Shown here: piece by piece, positions 50,117 through 59,476 of the stretch
How the letters are laid out: each line of letters begins with the position of its first letter
Numbering within the stretch: position 1 is the stretch's first letter
Assembly: GCF_010093235.1 (NCBI RefSeq)
Contig: NZ_PDWP01000004.1
Location: forward strand, 1-64,000
DNA length: 64,000 nt
DNA from: Pseudoxanthomonas suwonensis
GTDB lineage: Bacteria > Pseudomonadota > Gammaproteobacteria > Xanthomonadales > Xanthomonadaceae
Direction of reading: 5' to 3'
The notes under the pieces: model-generated
The model's database searches: none
Told to the model about the DNA's origin: nothing
Seen by the model: only the letters and a program-made list of their open reading frames with translations
Translations under genes and position numbers: made by a program

Positions 50117-51754
50117 ATGACGGAAAGCACCGCCCCCATGCCCACGCCAGAGGTGGAACGCGACGTGATGGAGTACGACGTCGTCACCGTCGGCGCCGGC
50201 CCGTCCGGCCTGGCGTTCGCCATCCGCCTCAAGCAGCTCAATCCGGAGCTGTCGGTGTGCGTGATCGAGAAGGCCAGCACGGTCGGCGCCCACATCCTTT
50301 CCGGCGCGGTGATCGAGCCGGGCCCGCTGGACGCGCTGCTGCCAGGCTGGCGCGACAACCCGCCGCCGGTCTGCGTCCCCGCCACCGAGGACGAGTTCTG
50401 GCTGCTGACGAAGGATGGCGGCACGAAACTGCCCGTCGTGCCGCCGGGCATGCGCAACCACGGCAACTTCATCGTCTCCCTGGGCGCGATGTGCGCCTGG
50501 CTGGCGCCTCAGGCCGAGGCCCTGGGCGTGGAGATCTACGCCGGCTTCGCCGCCGCCGAGACCCTGCATGCCGAGGACGGCACCGTGCTGGGCGTGCGCA
50601 TCGGAGACATGGGCGTGGCCAAGGACGGGTCGCACAAGCCCGGCTACACCCCCGGCATCGACATCCGCGCCAGGGTCACGGTGCTGGCCGAGGGTGCGCG
50701 CGGCCACCTGACCAAGCGCCTGGTCAAGCGTTTCGGCCTGGACGCGGACAGCGACCCGCAGAGCTACTCGATCGGCATCAAGGAGCTGTGGCAGCTGCCG
50801 GAAGGCCGCACCAGCCCTGGCAGGATCGTGCACAGCTTCGGCTGGCCGGCGGACAACAACACCTACGGCGGCAGCTTCCTCTACCACCTGGAGAACAACC
50901 AGGTGGCGATCGGCTACGTCAGCGGCCTGGACTACAGGGATCCGGAGTACAAGCCGTGGGAGGCCTTCCAGCAGTGGAAGAACCACCCGCACGTCAAGCC
51001 GCTGCTGGAAGGCGGCAGCATCCTGTCGGCCGGCGCCCGTGCCATCGTCACCGGCGGCTACCAGGCCCTGCCGAAGGTCGAAATGCCCGGCGCGCTGCTG
51101 ATCGGCGACACCGCCGGCCTGCTCAACGTGCCCAAGGTCAAGGGCACCCACCAGGCGATCCGCAGCGGCATGCTGGCAGCCGAGCACCTGGCCGCCAGCG
51201 GCCTGGACCCGGCCGGGTTCGACGCCAGGCTGCGCACCTCCGAGGCGGTGGCCGAGCTGAGGAAGGTGCGCAACATCAAGCCCGGCTTCAAGAAGGGCCT
51301 GTGGCTGGGCATGGCCAACGCGGCCTGGGAGACCGTCACCGGCGGCGCCTCGCCGTGGACGCTCAAGGGCTCGGCGGACTGGTGCACGCTGGACAGGCTG
51401 GGCGAGCACGAGCAGCCCAAGCGCGACTACGTGGAGCGCACCCTGCCCCCGCGCGACCGCCTGCAGGGCGTCTACTACGCGGCCACCGAGCACGACGAGG
51501 ACCAGCCGGTGCACCTGAAGGTGGCCGACACCTCGATCTGCGTGGAGCGATGCACGGTCGAATACGGCAATCCCTGCACCCGCTTCTGCCCCGCCGGCGT
51601 GTACGAGATGGTGGAAGACGAGGCCGGAAGGCGGCTGCAGATCAACGCCGCCAACTGCGTGCACTGCAAGACCTGCGACATCAAGGATCCGTACGAGATC
51701 ATCACCTGGGTCACGCCCGAGGGCGGTTCCGGTCCCAATTACCAGAACCTGTAA
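50117..51754 (+). CDS. Electron transfer flavoprotein-ubiquinone oxidoreductase
   Basis: A 545-residue FAD and 4Fe-4S enzyme that moves electrons from ETF to ubiquinone at the inner membrane. FAD site VTVGAGPSGLAFAIRL near residue 22, KPGYTPGIDIRARVTVLAEG, the quinone-site segment, PGALLIGDTAGLLNVPKVKG (about 330), and the cluster Cys residues in TRFCPAGVYEM and ANCVHCKTCDIKDPYEI near the C-terminus. ATG 50117 is preferred, with GGAG six bases upstream; an in-frame start at 50054 is possible. The partner genes etfB and etfA lie at 60726-62475. Confidence 0.95.
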   Translation: MTESTAPMPTPEVERDVMEYDVVTVGAGPSGLAFAIRLKQLNPELSVCVIEKASTVGAHILSGAVIEPGPLDALLPGWRDNPPPVCVPATEDEFWLLTKDGGTKLPVVPPGMRNHGNFIVSLGAMCAWLAPQAEALGVEIYAGFAAAETLHAEDGTVLGVRIGDMGVAKDGSHKPGYTPGIDIRARVTVLAEGARGHLTKRLVKRFGLDADSDPQSYSIGIKELWQLPEGRTSPGRIVHSFGWPADNNTYGGSFLYHLENNQVAIGYVSGLDYRDPEYKPWEAFQQWKNHPHVKPLLEGGSILSAGARAIVTGGYQALPKVEMPGALLIGDTAGLLNVPKVKGTHQAIRSGMLAAEHLAASGLDPAGFDARLRTSEAVAELRKVRNIKPGFKKGLWLGMANAAWETVTGGASPWTLKGSADWCTLDRLGEHEQPKRDYVERTLPPRDRLQGVYYAATEHDEDQPVHLKVADTSICVERCTVEYGNPCTRFCPAGVYEMVEDEAGRRLQINAANCVHCKTCDIKDPYEIITWVTPEGGSGPNYQNL

Positions 51755-51761
51755 TCCCGAC

Positions 51762-51799
51762 AACGAAGAAGGCCGGCGGATCCGCCGGCCTTCTTCGTT
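51762..51799. terminator. Bidirectional terminator between ETF-QO and scoB
   Basis: Perfect 19-bp palindrome with no spacer: AACGAAGAAGGCCGGCGGA (51762-51780) and its reverse complement (51781-51799). T-rich ends on both strands. Confidence 0.9.
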
Positions 51800-51815
51800 A
51801 TCCGCCGCGTGCGTC

Positions 51816-52445
51816 TCAGGCGAGGATCGGCACGCCGGTCTTGCCGCGCAATTCGTCGATGCCCACGCCCGGTGCGGCCTCGACCAGCTTCAGGCCTTCG
51901 GCAGTGACGTCGAACACCCCCAGGTCGGTGATGATGCGGTGGACCACGCCCACGCCGGTCAGCGGCAGGGTGCACTCGGGCAGGATCTTGTGCTCGCCGT
52001 TCTTCGCGGTGTGCTCCATCAGCACCACCACGCGCTTCACCCCGGCCACCAGGTCCATGGCCCCGCCCATGCCCTTGACCATCTTGCCCGGCACCATCCA
52101 GTTGGCCAGGTCGCCCTTGTCGGTGACCTGCATGGCGCCGAGGATGGCCAGGTCGATATGGCCGCCGCGGATCATGGCGAAGGAATCGTGGCTTCCGAAG
52201 TAGCTGGCGCCCGGGCGCGCGGTCACGGTCTGCTTGCCGGCGTTGATCAGGTCGGGGTCGACCTCGTCCTCGGTCGGGAACGGGCCAATGCCCAGCAGGC
52301 CGTTCTCCGACTGCAGCCACACGTCCACGCCCTCGGGGATGTGGTTGGCGACCAGGGTCGGCAGGCCGATGCCGAGGTTCACGTAGGCGCCGTCGGTCAG
52401 CTCGCGGGCGGCGCGGGCGGCCATTTCGTCACGGGTCCAGGCCAT
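51816..52445 (-). CDS. scoB: Succinyl-CoA:3-ketoacid CoA transferase subunit B
   Basis: Beta subunit (209 residues) of SCOT, which activates acetoacetate with CoA from succinyl-CoA. The catalytic Glu lies in [16 protein letters not shown] (about 45-60); [20 protein letters not shown] and [20 protein letters not shown] are family signatures. ATG 52445 shares one base with the scoA TGA, so the subunits are made in step. Confidence 0.95.
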   Translation of the reverse strand: MAWTRDEMAARAARELTDGAYVNLGIGLPTLVANHIPEGVDVWLQSENGLLGIGPFPTEDEVDPDLINAGKQTVTARPGASYFGSHDSFAMIRGGHIDLAILGAMQVTDKGDLANWMVPGKMVKGMGGAMDLVAGVKRVVVLMEHTAKNGEHKILPECTLPLTGVGVVHRIITDLGVFDVTAEGLKLVEAAPGVGIDELRGKTGVPILA

Positions 52446-53167
52446 CACTTGTTCTCCTGGCGCACGGTGCGCTGTTCGATCCGCTTCTCCGGCGTGGGGT
52501 TGTGGACGATGCGATCGACGTAGATGCCCGGCAGGTGGACCTGGTCCGGGTCGATCGCGCCGACCTCGACGATCTCCTCGACCTCGGCCACGCAGACCTT
52601 GCCGGCCATGGCGCAGGCCGGATTGAAGTTGCGCGCGGTCTTGCGGAACACCAGGTTGCCGGCCGCGTCGGCCTTCCACGCCTTGACCAGGGCCACGTCG
52701 GCCACCAGCGCGGTCTCCAGCACGTAGTGCTTGCCGTTGAACTCGCGGGTCTCCTTGCCCTCGGCCACCACGGTGCCGTAGCCGGTGGCGGTGTAGAACG
52801 CCGGGATGCCTGCGCCGCCGGCACGCAGCCGCTCGGCCAGGGTGCCCTGCGGGTTGAACTCCAGCTCCAGCTCGCCGGACAGGAACTGGCGCTCGAATTC
52901 CTTGTTCTCGCCCACGTAGGACGAAATCATCTTGCGGATCTGGCGGGTCTCCAGCAGCAGGCCCAGGCCGAAGCCGTCCACGCCCGCGTTGTTGGAGATC
53001 ACGGTCAGGTCCTTCACGCCCGAGTCGCGCAGGGCGGCGATCAGCGCCTCGGGAATGCCGCACAGGCCGAAGCCGCCGACTGCCAGCGTCTGCCCGTCGG
53101 CCACCAGGTCGGCCAGCGCGGCGTGCGCGTCGGCCACGACCTTGCTGCGGGATGTCCGGTTGCCCAT
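52445..53167 (-). CDS. scoA: Succinyl-CoA:3-ketoacid CoA transferase subunit A
   Basis: Alpha subunit (240 residues). [20 protein letters not shown] near the N-terminus, [40 protein letters not shown] and [20 protein letters not shown] are recognisable. ATG 53167 was preferred to TTG 53182 because GAGGA lies six to seven bases upstream. Divergent from xanA across 129 bases. Gene pair with scoB. Confidence 0.95.
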   Translation of the reverse strand: MGNRTSRSKVVADAHAALADLVADGQTLAVGGFGLCGIPEALIAALRDSGVKDLTVISNNAGVDGFGLGLLLETRQIRKMISSYVGENKEFERQFLSGELELEFNPQGTLAERLRAGGAGIPAFYTATGYGTVVAEGKETREFNGKHYVLETALVADVALVKAWKADAAGNLVFRKTARNFNPACAMAGKVCVAEVEEIVEVGAIDPDQVHLPGIYVDRIVHNPTPEKRIEQRTVRQENK

Positions 53168-53259
53168 CTGTGTCCTCGCCAATGTCGGGATGGGGCCATT
53201 CTAGTGGGTCCGCGCGGCCTTTCGGCCGCCCTTCGCGCCGGTGCCGACGCCGGCACGGT

Positions 53260-53265
53260 TAGAAT
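53260..53265 (+). promoter_or_regulatory. Possible -10 element of xanA
   Basis: TAGAAT in GGTTAGAATCTGG, 31 bases before the xanA start; no clear -35. The same TAGAAT box occurs before etfB. Confidence 0.4.
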
Positions 53266-53296
53266 CTGGAACCCCCCGTCCCCCAAAGGAATGACC

Positions 53297-54643
53297 ATGA
53301 CGCTCCCCGCTTTCAAGGCTTACGACATCCGTGGCCGCGTGCCGGACGAACTGGACGAGGAACTGGCGCGCCGGATTGGCGCCGCCCTGGCCGACCAGCT
53401 GCGCCCCGGGGCGGTGGTGCTCGGGCACGACGTGCGCCTGAGCAGCCCCGCGCTGCAGGCCGCCCTGTCGGACGGGCTGCGCGGCAAGGGCCGCGAGGTC
53501 ATCGACATCGGCCTGTGCGGCACCGAGGAGGTGTACTTCCAGGTCGACCACCTGGACGCGGCCGGCGGCGTGATGGTCACCGCCAGCCACAATCCGATGG
53601 ACTACAACGGCATGAAGCTGGTGCGCGAGAACGCCCGGCCGATCTCGTCCGACACCGGCCTGTTCGCGATCGCCGACGCCGCCGAGGCCGATACCGCCCC
53701 GCCCGCGCCCCCGGCTGCCGGCGAGCGCGCGCTGACCGACAAGACCGCCTACATCCAGCACCTGCTGGGCTACGTGGACGTGCCCGCACTCAGGCCGCTG
53801 AAGCTGGTGGTCAACGCCGGCAACGGCGGCGCCGGCGCGATCATCGACCTGCTGGCCCCGCACCTGCCGCTGCAGTTCGTGCGCATCAACCACGAACCGG
53901 ACGGCAGCTTCCCCAACGGCATCCCCATCCCGCTGCTGCCGGAGAACCGCCAGGCTACCATCGACGCGGTGCGCGAGCACGGCGCCGACTTCGGCATCGC
54001 CTGGGACGGCGACTTCGACCGCTGCTTCTTCTTCGACGAGCAGGGCCGCTTCATCGAGGGCTACTACCTGGTCGGCCTGCTGGCCCAGGCGATCCTGGCC
54101 AAGCACCCCGGCGGCAAGGTCGTGCACGACCCGCGCCTGGTCTGGAACACCGTCGAGCAGGTGCAGGAAGCCGGCGGCGTACCGGTGCTGTGCAAGAGCG
54201 GCCACGCCTTCATCAAGGAGAAGATGCGCGCCGAGGACTGCGTGTATGGCGGCGAGATGAGCGCGCACCACTATTTCCGCGAGTTCGCCTATGCCGACTC
54301 GGGCATGATCCCCTGGCTGCTGATCGCCAGCCTGGTCTCCACCAGCGGCCGCAGCCTGGGCGACCTGGTCGAGGCCCGCGTGCGCAAGTTCCCGTGCAGC
54401 GGCGAGATCAACTTCCGCGTCGCCGACGCCAAGGCCGCCGTGGCGCGGGTGATGGACCACTTCGCCGCGCAGTCGCCGGCGCTGGACCACACCGATGGCA
54501 TCAGCGCCGACTTCGGCGACTGGCGCTTCAACCTGCGCAGTTCCAACACCGAGCCCCTGCTGCGCCTGAACGTGGAGGCGCGCGGCGACGAAGCGCTCCT
54601 GCGCGCGCGCACCGAGGAAATCTCGCGCCTGCTTTCCGCCTGA
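53297..54643 (+). CDS. xanA: Phosphohexomutase XanA (phosphoglucomutase/phosphomannomutase)
   Basis: A 448-residue alpha-D-phosphohexomutase, the same length as X. campestris XanA, interconverting glucose/mannose 1- and 6-phosphates for exopolysaccharide and LPS sugars. Start MTLPAFKAYDIRGRVPDELD; catalytic Ser in MVTASHNPMDYNGMK (about 97), metal loop WDGDFDRCFFFDE (about 237), sugar loop YGGEMSAHHYF (about 318), phosphate loop RSSNTEPLLRLNV. ATG 53297 is chosen over ATG 53291 because AAAGGA abuts the latter but is six bases from the former. xanB follows after 11 bases. Confidence 0.95.
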   Translation: MTLPAFKAYDIRGRVPDELDEELARRIGAALADQLRPGAVVLGHDVRLSSPALQAALSDGLRGKGREVIDIGLCGTEEVYFQVDHLDAAGGVMVTASHNPMDYNGMKLVRENARPISSDTGLFAIADAAEADTAPPAPPAAGERALTDKTAYIQHLLGYVDVPALRPLKLVVNAGNGGAGAIIDLLAPHLPLQFVRINHEPDGSFPNGIPIPLLPENRQATIDAVREHGADFGIAWDGDFDRCFFFDEQGRFIEGYYLVGLLAQAILAKHPGGKVVHDPRLVWNTVEQVQEAGGVPVLCKSGHAFIKEKMRAEDCVYGGEMSAHHYFREFAYADSGMIPWLLIASLVSTSGRSLGDLVEARVRKFPCSGEINFRVADAKAAVARVMDHFAAQSPALDHTDGISADFGDWRFNLRSSNTEPLLRLNVEARGDEALLRARTEEISRLLSA

Positions 54644-54654
54644 ACCTGGAACCC

Positions 54655-56058
54655 ATGAACGATCTGCTCCCTGTCCTGTTGTCCGGCGGCTCCGGTACGC
54701 GGCTGTGGCCGCTGTCCCGCGAGTCCTATCCCAAGCAGTTCCTGCCGCTGCACGGGGAGCTGACCATGCTCCAGGAGACCTGGCAGCGGGTGGCCCCCCT
54801 GGCTCCCCGCCGGCCGCTGGTGGTGGCCAACGAGTCGCACCGGTTCGTCGCCGCCGAGCAGCTGCACCAGGTCGGCGCCGACCCGCAGGCGGTCCTGCTG
54901 GGGCCGGCCGGACGCAACACCGCCCCGGCCATCGCCGTGGCCGCGCTGGAAGCGGGCGCCAGCGGCGACGACCCGGTGCTGCTGGTGCTGCCTTCGGACC
55001 ACGTGGTGCGCGACGCGGCGGCCTTCCGCCAGGCGGTCGCCGCGGCCCTGCCCGCTGCCGGGGCCGGCCGCCTGGTCACCTGCGGCATCGTGCCCACCGG
55101 GCCGGAGACCGGCTACGGCTACATCCGCGCGGCTGCCGGCGAAGGCGTGCGTGCGGTCGAACAGTTCGTGGAGAAGCCCGACCTGGCCACGGCCGAAGGC
55201 TACGTCGCCTCCGGCGACTATTTCTGGAACAGCGGCATGTTCCTGTTCCGCGCCTCGCGCTACCTGGCCGAGCTGGAGCGGTTCAATCCCGCGATGCTGG
55301 CCGCGGTGCGCAAGGCCTGGTCAGGTGCCCGCCGCGACGCGGACTTCGTGCGCCTGGACGCGGCCGCCTTCGCCGAGGTGCCCTCGGATTCCATCGACTA
55401 TGCGGTGATGGAGAAGACCAGCGATGCTTCGCTGGTGCCGCTGGATGCGGGCTGGAACGACGTGGGTTCGTGGACCGCGCTGCGCGAGGTGTCCGAACGC
55501 GACGCCGATGGCAACGCCCACCACGGCGACGTGATCGCGATCGACTGCCGCAACACGTACGCCTATGGCGAGCGCCTGATCGCCCTGGTCGGGCTGGACG
55601 ACGTGGTGGTGGTGGACACCGCCGACGCCCTGCTGGTCGGCCGCGGCGACCGCATGCAGGAGGTCAAGGAGGTCGTCGCCCGGATCCGCCAGGCCAACCG
55701 GCCGGAAGCGACCTGGCACCGCAAGGTCTACCGTCCCTGGGGCGCCTACGACTCGATCGACAGCGGCCAGCGCTTCCAGGTCAAGCGCATCACGGTAAAG
55801 CCGAGCGCCAGCCTCAGCCTGCAGATGCACCACCACCGCGCCGAGCACTGGGTGGTGGTCAGCGGCACGGCCGAGGTCACCCGCGGGGACGAGGTGACCC
55901 TGCTGACCGAGAACCAGAGCACCTACATCCCGCTGGGGGTGACCCACCGCCTGCGCAATCCCGGCAAGCTGCCTCTGGAGCTGATCGAGGTCCAGTCCGG
56001 CAGCTACCTGGGCGAGGACGACATCGTCCGCTTCGAGGACACCTACGGCCGCACCTGA
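54655..56058 (+). CDS. xanB: Bifunctional mannose-1-phosphate guanylyltransferase / mannose-6-phosphate isomerase XanB
   Basis: A 467-residue fusion giving GDP-mannose from fructose 6-phosphate. N-terminal nucleotidyltransferase (LLSGGSGTRLWPLSRESYPK at 8-27, GPAGRNTAPAIAVAA, LVLPSDHVV, FVEKPDLATAEGY, YFWNSGMFLFRA) and C-terminal cupin isomerase (about 350-467: RPWGAYDSIDSGQRFQVKRI, LQMHHHRAEHWVVVSGTAEV). Convergent with galE, 16 bases apart. Confidence 0.95.
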   Translation: MNDLLPVLLSGGSGTRLWPLSRESYPKQFLPLHGELTMLQETWQRVAPLAPRRPLVVANESHRFVAAEQLHQVGADPQAVLLGPAGRNTAPAIAVAALEAGASGDDPVLLVLPSDHVVRDAAAFRQAVAAALPAAGAGRLVTCGIVPTGPETGYGYIRAAAGEGVRAVEQFVEKPDLATAEGYVASGDYFWNSGMFLFRASRYLAELERFNPAMLAAVRKAWSGARRDADFVRLDAAAFAEVPSDSIDYAVMEKTSDASLVPLDAGWNDVGSWTALREVSERDADGNAHHGDVIAIDCRNTYAYGERLIALVGLDDVVVVDTADALLVGRGDRMQEVKEVVARIRQANRPEATWHRKVYRPWGAYDSIDSGQRFQVKRITVKPSASLSLQMHHHRAEHWVVVSGTAEVTRGDEVTLLTENQSTYIPLGVTHRLRNPGKLPLELIEVQSGSYLGEDDIVRFEDTYGRT

Positions 56059-56074
56059 GCGGCCGCAGGCCGGC

Positions 56075-57052
56075 TCAAAAAGGCTGTGCGCAGTGCCAGT
56101 CCCAAGCGCTGCGGATGATGTCGCGCAGATCGGTCCAGGCGGGAGTCCACCCCAACTCCCGCCTCGCCCGGTCGCTTGACGCAACGAGTACCGCAGGATC
56201 GCCGGGACGGCGCTGCTCCACCGTGTAGGGAATCGAGCGGCCAGCGACCTCGCCTGCCGCCGCGATCACCTCACGGACCGAAAAACCCTGCCCGTTTCCG
56301 AGGTTGAACGCGTGAGCGCCCGGGTGGGATTCCATATACCCCAGCGCCAGTGCATGGGCCTGGGCCAGATCCTGTACATGCACATAGTCGCGCACGCAAG
56401 TTCCATCAGGCGTCGGGTAGTCGTCGCCGAAGACTTTCAACGCCGGCCCCTTGCCCAGCGCCGCCTTGAGCACATTGGGGATGAGGTGTGTCTCGCAGGC
56501 ATGGGCCTCGCCGATGCCATGCTCCGGCAGGGCACCCGCGGCGTTGAAGTAACGCAGGGCGGTCGAGCGCAGGCCGTAGGCTGATGCCGCATCGACAAGA
56601 ATGCGCTCCACCATCAACTTGGATGCCCCGTAGGGATTGATCGGCACCTTGGGATGTTCTTCGTCGATCAGGTCGCTTACCGGATTGCCGAATACCGCCG
56701 CCGTCGACGAGAACACCAGGCGCTGCACGTCATGGCGCCGCATCACTTCCAACAGGTTGAGAGTGCCCGCAACATTGTTGCGGTAGTAGGCATAGGGGTC
56801 ACGCACGGATTCGCCGACCAGCGAGAACGCGCAAAAATGCATTACCGCATCGAAGTGACGTCCCAGGAAGACCCTGTCGAGCGAACTTGGGTCCAGCAGA
56901 TCCGCTTCGACCAGCTCACCCCAGCGCACGGCCTCACGATGGCCAGTGGACAAGTTGTCCAAAACAGTGACCCGATGTCCCTGCGCGGACAGCCATTGCG
57001 CCATGTGGCTGCCGATGTAACCGGCGCCACCACAAATCAGTAGATGCATCAT
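56075..57052 (-). CDS. galE: UDP-glucose 4-epimerase GalE
   Basis: A 325-residue SDR enzyme interconverting UDP-glucose and UDP-galactose. NAD site LLICGGAGYIGSHMAQWL, VLDNLSTGHREAVRWGEL, catalytic Ser/Tyr/Lys in FSSTAAVFGN and NPYGASKLMVE, RYFNAAGALPEHGIGEAHAC and TPDGTCVRDYVHVQDLAQAH. The start can be ATG 57052 or the adjacent ATG 57049 (GAGG four or seven bases upstream). Base composition differs: hand counts give 33 to 35 of 60 G+C in lines from 56581 and 56641, against 42 of 60 within xanB. It lies 21 bases after rmlD on the same strand, so it may be a later insertion into the sugar cluster. Confidence 0.93.
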   Translation of the reverse strand: MMHLLICGGAGYIGSHMAQWLSAQGHRVTVLDNLSTGHREAVRWGELVEADLLDPSSLDRVFLGRHFDAVMHFCAFSLVGESVRDPYAYYRNNVAGTLNLLEVMRRHDVQRLVFSSTAAVFGNPVSDLIDEEHPKVPINPYGASKLMVERILVDAASAYGLRSTALRYFNAAGALPEHGIGEAHACETHLIPNVLKAALGKGPALKVFGDDYPTPDGTCVRDYVHVQDLAQAHALALGYMESHPGAHAFNLGNGQGFSVREVIAAAGEVAGRSIPYTVEQRRPGDPAVLVASSDRARRELGWTPAWTDLRDIIRSAWDWHCAQPF

Positions 57053-57073
57053 TTTGCCTCGGGAAAGAAACGA

Positions 57074-57982
57074 CTATGCGGCCAGGCTCCCGACCACTCT
57101 CCGCAATGCTTGGCGCCATTGCGGCAGGTCGACCGCGAAGTCGCGCTCCAGTGCCGCCGTGTCCAGGCAGGAGTATGCCGGACGCCTTGCGGGGGTGGGG
57201 AACTCGGCGGTGGTGATCGGATGGACCCTGGGGGCGCGCGGCAGCAGGCCGGCGGCCACGGCCTCGGCGAAGATCGCCTCGGCGAAGCCATGCCAGCTGG
57301 TGTGTCCGGCCGCAACCAGGTGCCAGGTACCGCCCACGGCGGCATCGTCCAGCGCCCGGCGCAGCGCCACCGCGGTGACCTCGGCGATCAGCGCTGCCGG
57401 GGTTGGCGTGCCGAGCTGGTCGACCACCACCCGCAGCTCGTCGCGCTCGGCGCCCAGGTGCAGCATGGTGCGCAGGAAGTTGTGGCTGTGTGCGGCGTAC
57501 ACCCACGCGGTGCGGAACACCAGGTAGCGGCCGCCGGCGGCGCGGATCGCCTGCTCGCCGGCCAGCTTGCTGGCCCCGTACACGCCCAGCGGCGCGGTCG
57601 GATCGTCCTCGCGGTAGGGGCGGCTGCCCTGCCCGTCGAACACGTAGTCGGTGGAGTAATGCACCAGCGGGATGCCGGCGGTGGCGCAGGCCTGGGCCAA
57701 CACGCCGGGCGCCTCGCCGTTGATGCGGAACGCGGCTTCGGCCTCGGACTCGGCCCTGTCCACCGCGGTATAGGCCGCAGCGTTGATGACCGCGTCGGGC
57801 GCGACCTCGCGCACCACTTCGGCCAGGCGCCCAGGGCTATCCAGGTCGGCGGCGATGGCCTGGCCGCCATCGTGCAGGCGACCGTCGCGGGTGGTGGCGA
57901 CGACCTCGCCCAGCGGCGCCAGGCTGCGGCGCAGCTCGCGCCCCAGCTGGCCGTTGCCGCCCACCAGCAACAGCCGGCTCAT
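57074..57982 (-). CDS. rmlD: dTDP-4-dehydrorhamnose reductase
   Basis: A 302-residue SDR doing the last step of dTDP-L-rhamnose synthesis. RLLLVGGNGQLGRELRRSLA (nucleotide binding), VINAAAYTAVDRAESE, YSTDYVFDGQGSRPYREDD, and YGASKLAGEQAI with the YxxxK pair. GQLG and the AAYTAVD box are typical of RmlD. ATG 57982 overlaps the rmlC stop by ATGA. Last gene of rmlBACD. Confidence 0.95.
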   Translation of the reverse strand: MSRLLLVGGNGQLGRELRRSLAPLGEVVATTRDGRLHDGGQAIAADLDSPGRLAEVVREVAPDAVINAAAYTAVDRAESEAEAAFRINGEAPGVLAQACATAGIPLVHYSTDYVFDGQGSRPYREDDPTAPLGVYGASKLAGEQAIRAAGGRYLVFRTAWVYAAHSHNFLRTMLHLGAERDELRVVVDQLGTPTPAALIAEVTAVALRRALDDAAVGGTWHLVAAGHTSWHGFAEAIFAEAVAAGLLPRAPRVHPITTAEFPTPARRPAYSCLDTAALERDFAVDLPQWRQALRRVVGSLAA

Positions 57983-58536
57983 GGCGTGTAGACCGGCAGG
58001 CGGTCCTCGGCGATCCCGGCCAGGAACGGCGCGCTGCTGTCCTTGGCCGACAGCACCGGCTCGGCGATGGGCCAGTCCACGCCGATGTCGCCATCGTTCC
58101 AGCGCACCCCGGCATCGGCCTCCTTCACGTACACGTCGGTGCACAGGTAGCTGAAGATCGCGTGCTCGGACAGCACCGCGAAGCCGTGGGCGAAGCCGTC
58201 CGGGATCCAGAACTGGCGCCGGTTCTGCGCACTGAGCACCACCGCTTCCCAGCGGCCGAAGGTCGGCGAGCCGCGGCGGATGTCCACCGCCACGTCGTAG
58301 ACCTCGCCTTCCAGCACGCTCACCAGCTTGCCCTGCGGCCGCGGCCACTGGTAATGCAGGCCGCGCAGCACGCCGCGGGTGGAGGTGGACACGTTGCTCT
58401 GCACGAACCGGGTCGGCAGGCCGTGCTGGGCGAAGCGCTCGGCGTTCCAGGTCTCGAAGAACACGCCGCGGGCGTCGCCGAACACCGCCGGCTCGATCAC
58501 CACGCAGCCCGGCAGGGCGGTCTCGATCACCTTCAT
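57979..58536 (-). CDS. rmlC: dTDP-4-dehydrorhamnose 3,5-epimerase
   Basis: A 185-residue cupin epimerase. [20 protein letters not shown], catalytic H61 in [57 protein letters not shown] with the partner Tyr. Length matches the family. ATG 58536 overlaps the rmlA stop by ATGA. Confidence 0.96.
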   Translation of the reverse strand: MKVIETALPGCVVIEPAVFGDARGVFFETWNAERFAQHGLPTRFVQSNVSTSTRGVLRGLHYQWPRPQGKLVSVLEGEVYDVAVDIRRGSPTFGRWEAVVLSAQNRRQFWIPDGFAHGFAVLSEHAIFSYLCTDVYVKEADAGVRWNDGDIGVDWPIAEPVLSAKDSSAPFLAGIAEDRLPVYTP

Positions 58537-59417
58537 CGCACCACCCCGCGCTTGAGCAGGGCCAGCAGGTACTGGCCGTAGCCGTTCTTGGCCAGCGGCT
58601 GCGCCAGCTTCTCCAGCTGCGCCGCGTCGATCCAGCCGTTGCCGTAGGCGATCTCCTCCGGGCAGCACACCTGCAGGCCCTGGCGGTCCTGGATGGTCTG
58701 GATGAAGTTGGAGGCATCGTGCAGCGACTGGTGGGTGCCGGTGTCCAGCCAGGCGTAGCCGCGGCCCAGCTGCTCCAGGTACAGCGCGCCCTCGTCCAGG
58801 TAGCGCTTGTTGAGGTCGGTGATCTCCAGCTCGCCGCGGGCCGAGGGCTTGAGCTCGGCGGCGTAGTCGGCGGCCTTGCCGTCGTAGAAGTACAGGCCGG
58901 TGACGGCGTAGTTGGAGCGCGGGTTGGCCGGCTTCTCCTCGATGCCCACCACCTTGCCGCTGGCGTCGAACTCGGCCACGCCGTAGCGCTCCGGATCGTT
59001 GACCCAGTAGCCGAATACGGTGGCGCCCTCGGTACGCGCATTGGCCCGGGCCAGGGTGGCGGTCAGGCCATGGCCGTGGAAGATGTTGTCGCCCAGCACC
59101 AGGCAGCTGGGCTGGCCGGCAACGAAGTCGCGGCCGATCAGGTAGGCCTGGGCCAGGCCGTCGGGACTGGGCTGGACCGCGTACCGGATGTCCATGCCCC
59201 ACTGCGAGCCGTCGCCCAGCAGGTTCTGGAACAGGGCCTGCTCGTGCGGCGTGTTGATCACCAGCACCTCGCGGATGCCCGCCAGCATCAGCACGCTGAG
59301 CGGGTAGTAGATCATCGGCTTGTCGTACACCGGCAGCAGCTGCTTGCTGACGCCCTTGGTGATCGGATAGAGCCGGGTGCCGGAGCCGCCGGCCAGGATG
59401 ATGCCTTTGCGTGCCAT
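58533..59417 (-). CDS. rmlA: Glucose-1-phosphate thymidylyltransferase
   Basis: A 294-residue nucleotidyltransferase making dTDP-glucose, first step of rhamnose synthesis and target of feedback by dTDP-rhamnose. [85 protein letters not shown] and [20 protein letters not shown] are diagnostic. ATG 59417 is the homologous start. A 59-base gap with two small hairpins separates it from rmlB. Confidence 0.96.
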   Translation of the reverse strand: MARKGIILAGGSGTRLYPITKGVSKQLLPVYDKPMIYYPLSVLMLAGIREVLVINTPHEQALFQNLLGDGSQWGMDIRYAVQPSPDGLAQAYLIGRDFVAGQPSCLVLGDNIFHGHGLTATLARANARTEGATVFGYWVNDPERYGVAEFDASGKVVGIEEKPANPRSNYAVTGLYFYDGKAADYAAELKPSARGELEITDLNKRYLDEGALYLEQLGRGYAWLDTGTHQSLHDASNFIQTIQDRQGLQVCCPEEIAYGNGWIDAAQLEKLAQPLAKNGYGQYLLALLKRGVVR

Positions 59418-59476
59418 CGTGGTTTTCCTTGGAAAGTCCGCACAGGGATGTGCGGGCTCTTGCGAGGGACTCGCGA

